Program-made: the position numbers and the translations under genes
Shown here: positions 6,301 to 9,264 of the stretch, one piece after another
How the letters are laid out: every line of letters starts with the position of its first letter
How positions within the stretch are numbered: position 1 is the first letter of the stretch
NCBI GenBank assembly: GCA_001769925.1
Contig: MEPT01000007.1
Span: 1 to 9,264, forward strand
From: Bdellovibrionales bacterium RBG_16_40_8
GTDB lineage: Bacteria; Bdellovibrionota; Bdellovibrionia; Bdellovibrionales; UBA1609
Direction of reading: 5' to 3'
DNA length: 9,264 nt
Notes under the pieces: model-generated
Told to the model about the DNA's origin: nothing
Databases searched by the model: none
The model's input: the letters and a program-made list of their open reading frames with translations, nothing else

Positions 6301-7134
6301 ATGAAATCATATCAACCACTTATAATTAGTCTGCTGGTTCATTTATGCCTTTATTTAATGGCATTATTAATGCCAAACGAAAGCCCAGCTCCTCACACGC
6401 AAGAAATTGAGGTTTTATATAAAAATACTAATAATAGCGTGGCCCGCCAGATTGTTATGGACCCCAGCGAAAAACAATTAGAAAAATCTTTGCAAAATTT
6501 AAAAGACAAAGCTGAGAGATTATCTCGACTAACTCAAAGAGTAAAAAATGAAATTCTCGCAAATAAAAATGGCCCGCCACAAAATAAATCACAATCTTTT
6601 CGTGAAAAGCTATCTAATGAACTAAAAAAACCAATAACCGATATAGCAGGCCCATCTATTGATAGACCAATGCCAGACAAAGTAGCTAAAGACACCCGCT
6701 TAGGTGACTCTAGCATATCTGATTATATCCCCGAAATTAGGTCTGGCGGATTCACTGCCTTGAATACAGATCAATTTATTCACTACACCTTCTACGCACG
6801 AATCAATGAGCAAATACGCAATCGCTGGATTGAAAATGTTAGGGTATTTATTCTTAGTACCTCACAAGCAGAAATTAACCGCCTCGCGCTTAAAACACAA
6901 ATATCTGAAATTGAGGTTATTCTTGATCCCGCAGGGCGCTTTGTCAGAGCTCTTGTTCATCAACAAGCACAGAATACAGACCTTGATCTTAGCGCCACCA
7001 AAGCTTTTCAGCAAGCGGCGCCTTTAAACAACCCCCCAAGCGAAATGGTTGAATCAGATGGGCATATACACCTACGCTACGCATTTTATGTATTCTTAAG
7101 ATCTCGCTATATAGCCAGTGGATCTAATCAATAA
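6301..7134 (+). CDS. TonB/TolA-like envelope protein
   Basis: This 277-residue protein looks like a TonB-family energy-transducer-type protein: one N-terminal membrane segment at about 6-24 with a short cytoplasmic start, then a periplasmic linker and a C-terminal TonB-like domain at about 160-267. The linker holds a charged, probably coiled-coil helix (about 52-86) and low-complexity sequence, not the long Pro-Glu/Pro-Lys run of enteric TonB. The C-terminal domain opens with FYARINEQIRNRWIENV, the usual first helix, and continues with strand-like segments (ISEIEVILDPAGRFVRALV, then a final HIHLRYAFYVFL). It would link the inner membrane to an outer-membrane or periplasmic partner. No ExbB/ExbD genes are in view. 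The ATG at 6301 has a weak Shine-Dalgarno GGCGGA ten bases upstream. It is the first gene of the plus-strand set and is divergent from the PilZ gene; I see no convincing promoter for it in 6249-6300. A TolA-like or structural role is equally possible. Confidence 0.75.
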   Translation: MKSYQPLIISLLVHLCLYLMALLMPNESPAPHTQEIEVLYKNTNNSVARQIVMDPSEKQLEKSLQNLKDKAERLSRLTQRVKNEILANKNGPPQNKSQSFREKLSNELKKPITDIAGPSIDRPMPDKVAKDTRLGDSSISDYIPEIRSGGFTALNTDQFIHYTFYARINEQIRNRWIENVRVFILSTSQAEINRLALKTQISEIEVILDPAGRFVRALVHQQAQNTDLDLSATKAFQQAAPLNNPPSEMVESDGHIHLRYAFYVFLRSRYIASGSNQ

Positions 7135-7154
7135 CTCTTTGCTAGAATAAATAA

Positions 7155-7718
7155 ATGTCTAGATGGATTATTGCGCTTGTTTTATTGTTTAGTTTTTCTA
7201 GGGCAATTGCTGGAGTGATGGAACTCAGTGCCAGTTATGGCATGCGCACAGCCGCAATTGATGAAGACAACTATTCAAAGAGTGAATCACAAACTGGCTC
7301 ATTCGCATGGTATTTTATTGAAATGTCAGCGCTTGAATTTAGTTACACTAGGGGGCGTGGCACTCAAAGTTTAAAAGCCTCAGGCGACCTAGGGCCCACT
7401 ATATATTATGTAGATCTCGAGGCAATTGGTGCAGATTTGATTGTAACACTAGCTGCTAAAACTTCTTTATTTCAGCCATACGTAAGTGGCGGCGTTGCTA
7501 AAATAAAAAAGAAAATTTACAAAGAAGATTACACCGGGGCAATAAGCAACTTCGGTCAACCAATTGATGATGTGGTCCCAAGTTACGGCGCAGGAATAAA
7601 AATTAACCTTACGCAAGCCTTTAATTTAAAGTTCAGTTACAATCGCCGCAAAAGCGGATCAAGCTCTGATACTACCTGGGATGATGAAATCAGGTCTGGC
7701 GCCTCGTGGTACTTTTAA
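7155..7718 (+). CDS. Small outer-membrane beta-barrel protein
   Basis: This 187-residue protein begins with a signal peptide (MSRWIIALVLLFSFSRAIAG) with a likely signal peptidase I site after Ala19 (A-I-A). The mature part has alternating hydrophobic and polar strands rich in glycine and aromatic residues, as in eight-stranded barrels of the OmpA/OmpW/OmpX type. Examples are LEFSYTRGRG, VDLEAIGADLIVTLAAK, FQPYVSGGVAKIKKK and FNLKFSYNRR. It ends in SWYF, so the last residue is the phenylalanine expected for recognition by the BAM assembly machinery. The cargo or ligand is unknown. The gene starts 20 bases after the TonB-like gene with no clear ribosome binding site, and its last 13 bases overlap the next gene, so it is probably the middle gene of an operon. 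Confidence 0.8.
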   Translation: MSRWIIALVLLFSFSRAIAGVMELSASYGMRTAAIDEDNYSKSESQTGSFAWYFIEMSALEFSYTRGRGTQSLKASGDLGPTIYYVDLEAIGADLIVTLAAKTSLFQPYVSGGVAKIKKKIYKEDYTGAISNFGQPIDDVVPSYGAGIKINLTQAFNLKFSYNRRKSGSSSDTTWDDEIRSGASWYF

Positions 7719-8752
7719 GATTTATTTCATCTATAACTTTATGCGCTTTACTTACGGGCTGTCTATTTACCTATCTTGTGCGCTCAGGGTACGAGCAAAT
7801 AAAAATATTAAGTGATCGCGAACCAATAGAAAACATATTGCAACAAAATGATTTACCACAAGAGTATCGTCATAAACTTAAATTAGCCTTAAAAATTCGC
7901 TCGTTTGCAGCTACTCGCCTTCACCTTAAAATGACTGAAAATTATAAAACATTTGTTGATTTAAAAAGACCATTTGTTACCTACATCGTAACAGTCGCAA
8001 AAAAATGGGAGCTTGAACCAAATCTATATTGGTATCCGCTAGTCGGCAAACTACCCTACAAAGGTTTTTTTGACAAAGACTCGGCTGAGCAAGAAGCTAA
8101 AGGGTTCGACACCAACAACTATGACGTTATGGTCCGTGGCGTAACTGCCTACAGTACGCTTGGCTGGTTTAATGATCCGCTGCTATCAACCATGCTCTCT
8201 AAAGAAGATCATTACTTAGTCAATTTAATTATTCATGAATCTACTCACGCAACCTTATACTACAAAAGCCAGGCTGACTTTAACGAGCAACTCGCGACAT
8301 TCATTGGCAATATTGGCACAGAAATATACTATAAAGAATCTGAAGGAGATAAATCAAAATCTCTAGGGCATATTGTTAACGAAAATTATGACGAAAAATT
8401 ATTTTCTGAATTTATTAGTGTCGAAATAAACAAACTCAAACAGTGGTACAAAACAAGTCATGGCTTGACTGATGCCGATCGAGAAGCACGTTTTCAAGAG
8501 ATACTAGATAAATTTGACAAAAATGTGCGCCCACAGTTACTTACAGACGTATACAAAAACTTCTCAAAAACTAAATTAAATAATGCAGTTTTACTCTATT
8601 ATAAAACTTATATGTTTGACCTAGGAGATTTTCAGAAATTATACGATCACTTCAACCAAGACATAGAGAAATTTATTACCTTTTGTAAAACCTTAGAGAA
8701 AAACACTGACCCGCGACAGGCGATAACGACCTATCTATCTTCAACTCGCTAG
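7706..8752 (+). CDS. Lipoprotein zinc metallopeptidase, putative aminopeptidase family (PF10023-type)
   Basis: This 348-residue protein has a lipoprotein signal peptide with lipobox LTGC (Cys19). The residue after the cysteine is Leu, not Asp, so outer-membrane sorting is expected. The body fits the putative aminopeptidase family: an N-terminal helical region, the segment YDVMVRGVTAYSTLGWFNDP, and a zinc-binding HESTH at 177-181 (LIIHESTHATLYY). The likely third zinc ligand is Glu194 in FNEQLATF. It should be a periplasm-facing peptidase, but the substrate is unknown and the activity of the family is mostly inferred. The start is GTG at 7706, which gives a compact signal peptide; no in-frame ATG fits better. 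It overlaps the barrel gene by 13 bases in another frame, which indicates translational coupling. Its 3' end overlaps an antiparallel small ORF by 77 bases. Confidence 0.9.
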   Translation: MVLLRFISSITLCALLTGCLFTYLVRSGYEQIKILSDREPIENILQQNDLPQEYRHKLKLALKIRSFAATRLHLKMTENYKTFVDLKRPFVTYIVTVAKKWELEPNLYWYPLVGKLPYKGFFDKDSAEQEAKGFDTNNYDVMVRGVTAYSTLGWFNDPLLSTMLSKEDHYLVNLIIHESTHATLYYKSQADFNEQLATFIGNIGTEIYYKESEGDKSKSLGHIVNENYDEKLFSEFISVEINKLKQWYKTSHGLTDADREARFQEILDKFDKNVRPQLLTDVYKNFSKTKLNNAVLLYYKTYMFDLGDFQKLYDHFNQDIEKFITFCKTLEKNTDPRQAITTYLSSTR

Positions 8753-8900
8753 GTTTAGATGAACTAATAACTTTACTCATTATCTTGTTATGCATATTTT
8801 CTAGAAAATCTGATTGCGAAATTATGCCTTCAATATCGCTTGCTAGATCAAACTTCTTTATCAAGCATCGCAAGCTTTGCAAATCTTCTGGCTTTTTCAT
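8676..8900 (-). CDS. Small protein coupled to the ECF sigma factor, possible anti-sigma or regulator
   Basis: This 74-residue protein is not recognised by sequence. Its ATG at 8900 overlaps the TGA of the sigma factor gene as ATGA, typical of translational coupling and of sigma/anti-sigma pairs. It is soluble, with no membrane segment. The segment SDFLENMHNKIMSKVI resembles the short helix of the form D-F-x-x-x-hydrophobic-H-x-K-I-M that I associate with proteins encoded after ECF sigma genes, but this is a loose likeness. No zinc-binding HxxxCxxC motif is visible. The last 25 codons overlap the 3' end of the convergent peptidase gene. The arrangement supports a real gene; the function is an inference from position. 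Confidence 0.55.
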   Translation of the reverse strand: MKKPEDLQSLRCLIKKFDLASDIEGIISQSDFLENMHNKIMSKVISSSKPSELKIDRSLSPVAGQCFSLRFYKR

Positions 8901-9264
8901 GCCTCGGCCTCCAAATACTCAGCTTGTTCACCAAGGGTATGGCGAAGTTTTATTAGCGCATGACGATAATTAGCCTTTGCCGTGTCATAGGGGCAACTCA
9001 TAATCTCTGCAATTTCAGAAAAACTTAAGTCTTCAAAAATCCGCAAGCTTAAAGCTGTTCTTTGCTTAAGTGGCAACTTATTAACTTCATTTCTAATTAT
9101 GATTTTTAAATCCCCGTTTACCATTTCGTTTTCAATATTAATCTCGCAAGCCACAGAGGTTTTTTCAATATCAACTGTATCGAAGTTTTTACCGCGAAGT
9201 TTGTTTTTAGCGGTGTTAAGTGTTATCTGGTAAATCCAACTTTTAAAAGCCGATCGGCCTTCAA
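8897..9264 (-). CDS. ECF-type RNA polymerase sigma factor, 3' part (5' end beyond window)
   Basis: The gene is open at the window edge; the first complete codon starts at 9262, and 121 codons are visible before the TGA. The visible part starts in region 2 (EGRSAFKSWIYQITLNTAKNKLRGK), where the W-I-Y-x-I-x-x-N-x-x-x-x-x-x-R pattern contacts the -10 element. It continues through a short linker to region 4 (NKLPLKQRTALSLRIFEDLSFSEIAEIM and then DTAKANYRHALIKLRHTL), the helix-turn-helix that binds the -35 element. No extra domain follows region 4, so it is a compact ECF sigma factor. A GTG at 9154 could be mistaken for a start, but the conserved region 2 continues in frame upstream of it. The downstream small gene overlaps its stop codon. 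The target promoters and the inducing signal cannot be read from this window. Confidence 0.92.
   Translation of the reverse strand, partial: EGRSAFKSWIYQITLNTAKNKLRGKNFDTVDIEKTSVACEINIENEMVNGDLKIIIRNEVNKLPLKQRTALSLRIFEDLSFSEIAEIMSCPYDTAKANYRHALIKLRHTLGEQAEYLEAEA

Noticed and set aside
9152..9154. GTG at 9154 as the true start of a short 85-residue sigma factor
   Set aside because: Conserved region 2 sequence (KSWIYQITLNTAKNKLRGK) runs in the same frame upstream to the window edge.

Overview
The window most resembles an AT-rich, motile, Gram-negative bacterium of the Bdellovibrio-like lineage (Bdellovibrionota/Oligoflexia). The chemoreceptor signalling tip reads [20 protein letters not shown], a variant I associate with Bdellovibrio relatives. 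A TonB-like protein, a beta-barrel protein and a lipoprotein show that the cell has an outer membrane. The lineage is an inference from protein style, not from a database match.

Layout. (1) About 1-2461 is an accessory segment read on the minus strand. It holds an unassigned short ORF, an intact class II Fic enzyme with an operator-like promoter, and an AAA/DUF4143 ATPase broken by an internal out-of-frame deletion. A 41-bp perfect palindrome sits against the ATPase start. Base composition is mosaic here: the Fic gene is GC-rich and the ATPase remnant very AT-rich, which suggests separate transfers. (2) 2520-6197, also minus strand, is a signalling block: a PilZ c-di-GMP receptor, a PIN-PhoH RNase/ATPase 21 bp downstream, then a methyl-accepting chemotaxis protein. 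A near-perfect sigma-28 (FliA-type) promoter precedes the PilZ gene and a weaker one with the same spacing precedes the chemoreceptor, which ties the block to the flagellar regulon. (3) 6301-8752, plus strand and divergent from the PilZ gene, is an envelope operon: a TonB/TolA-like inner-membrane protein, a small outer-membrane beta-barrel protein and a lipoprotein metallopeptidase of the putative-aminopeptidase family. The last two genes overlap by 13 bp. (4) 8676-9264, minus strand, holds the 3' part of an ECF sigma factor gene that continues beyond the window, and a small gene coupled to it by an ATGA overlap. The small gene runs tail-to-tail into the peptidase gene.

How they may work together. 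The PilZ, PhoH and chemoreceptor genes look like a co-expressed motility or second-messenger module. The three plus-strand genes look like an envelope module. The Fic gene and the dead ATPase are cargo unrelated to either. The most checkable new points are the sigma-28 promoter driving a PilZ plus PIN-PhoH pair, and the three-copy operator on the apparently leaderless Fic gene. I see no tRNA, rRNA, CRISPR array, intact insertion sequence or replication origin.
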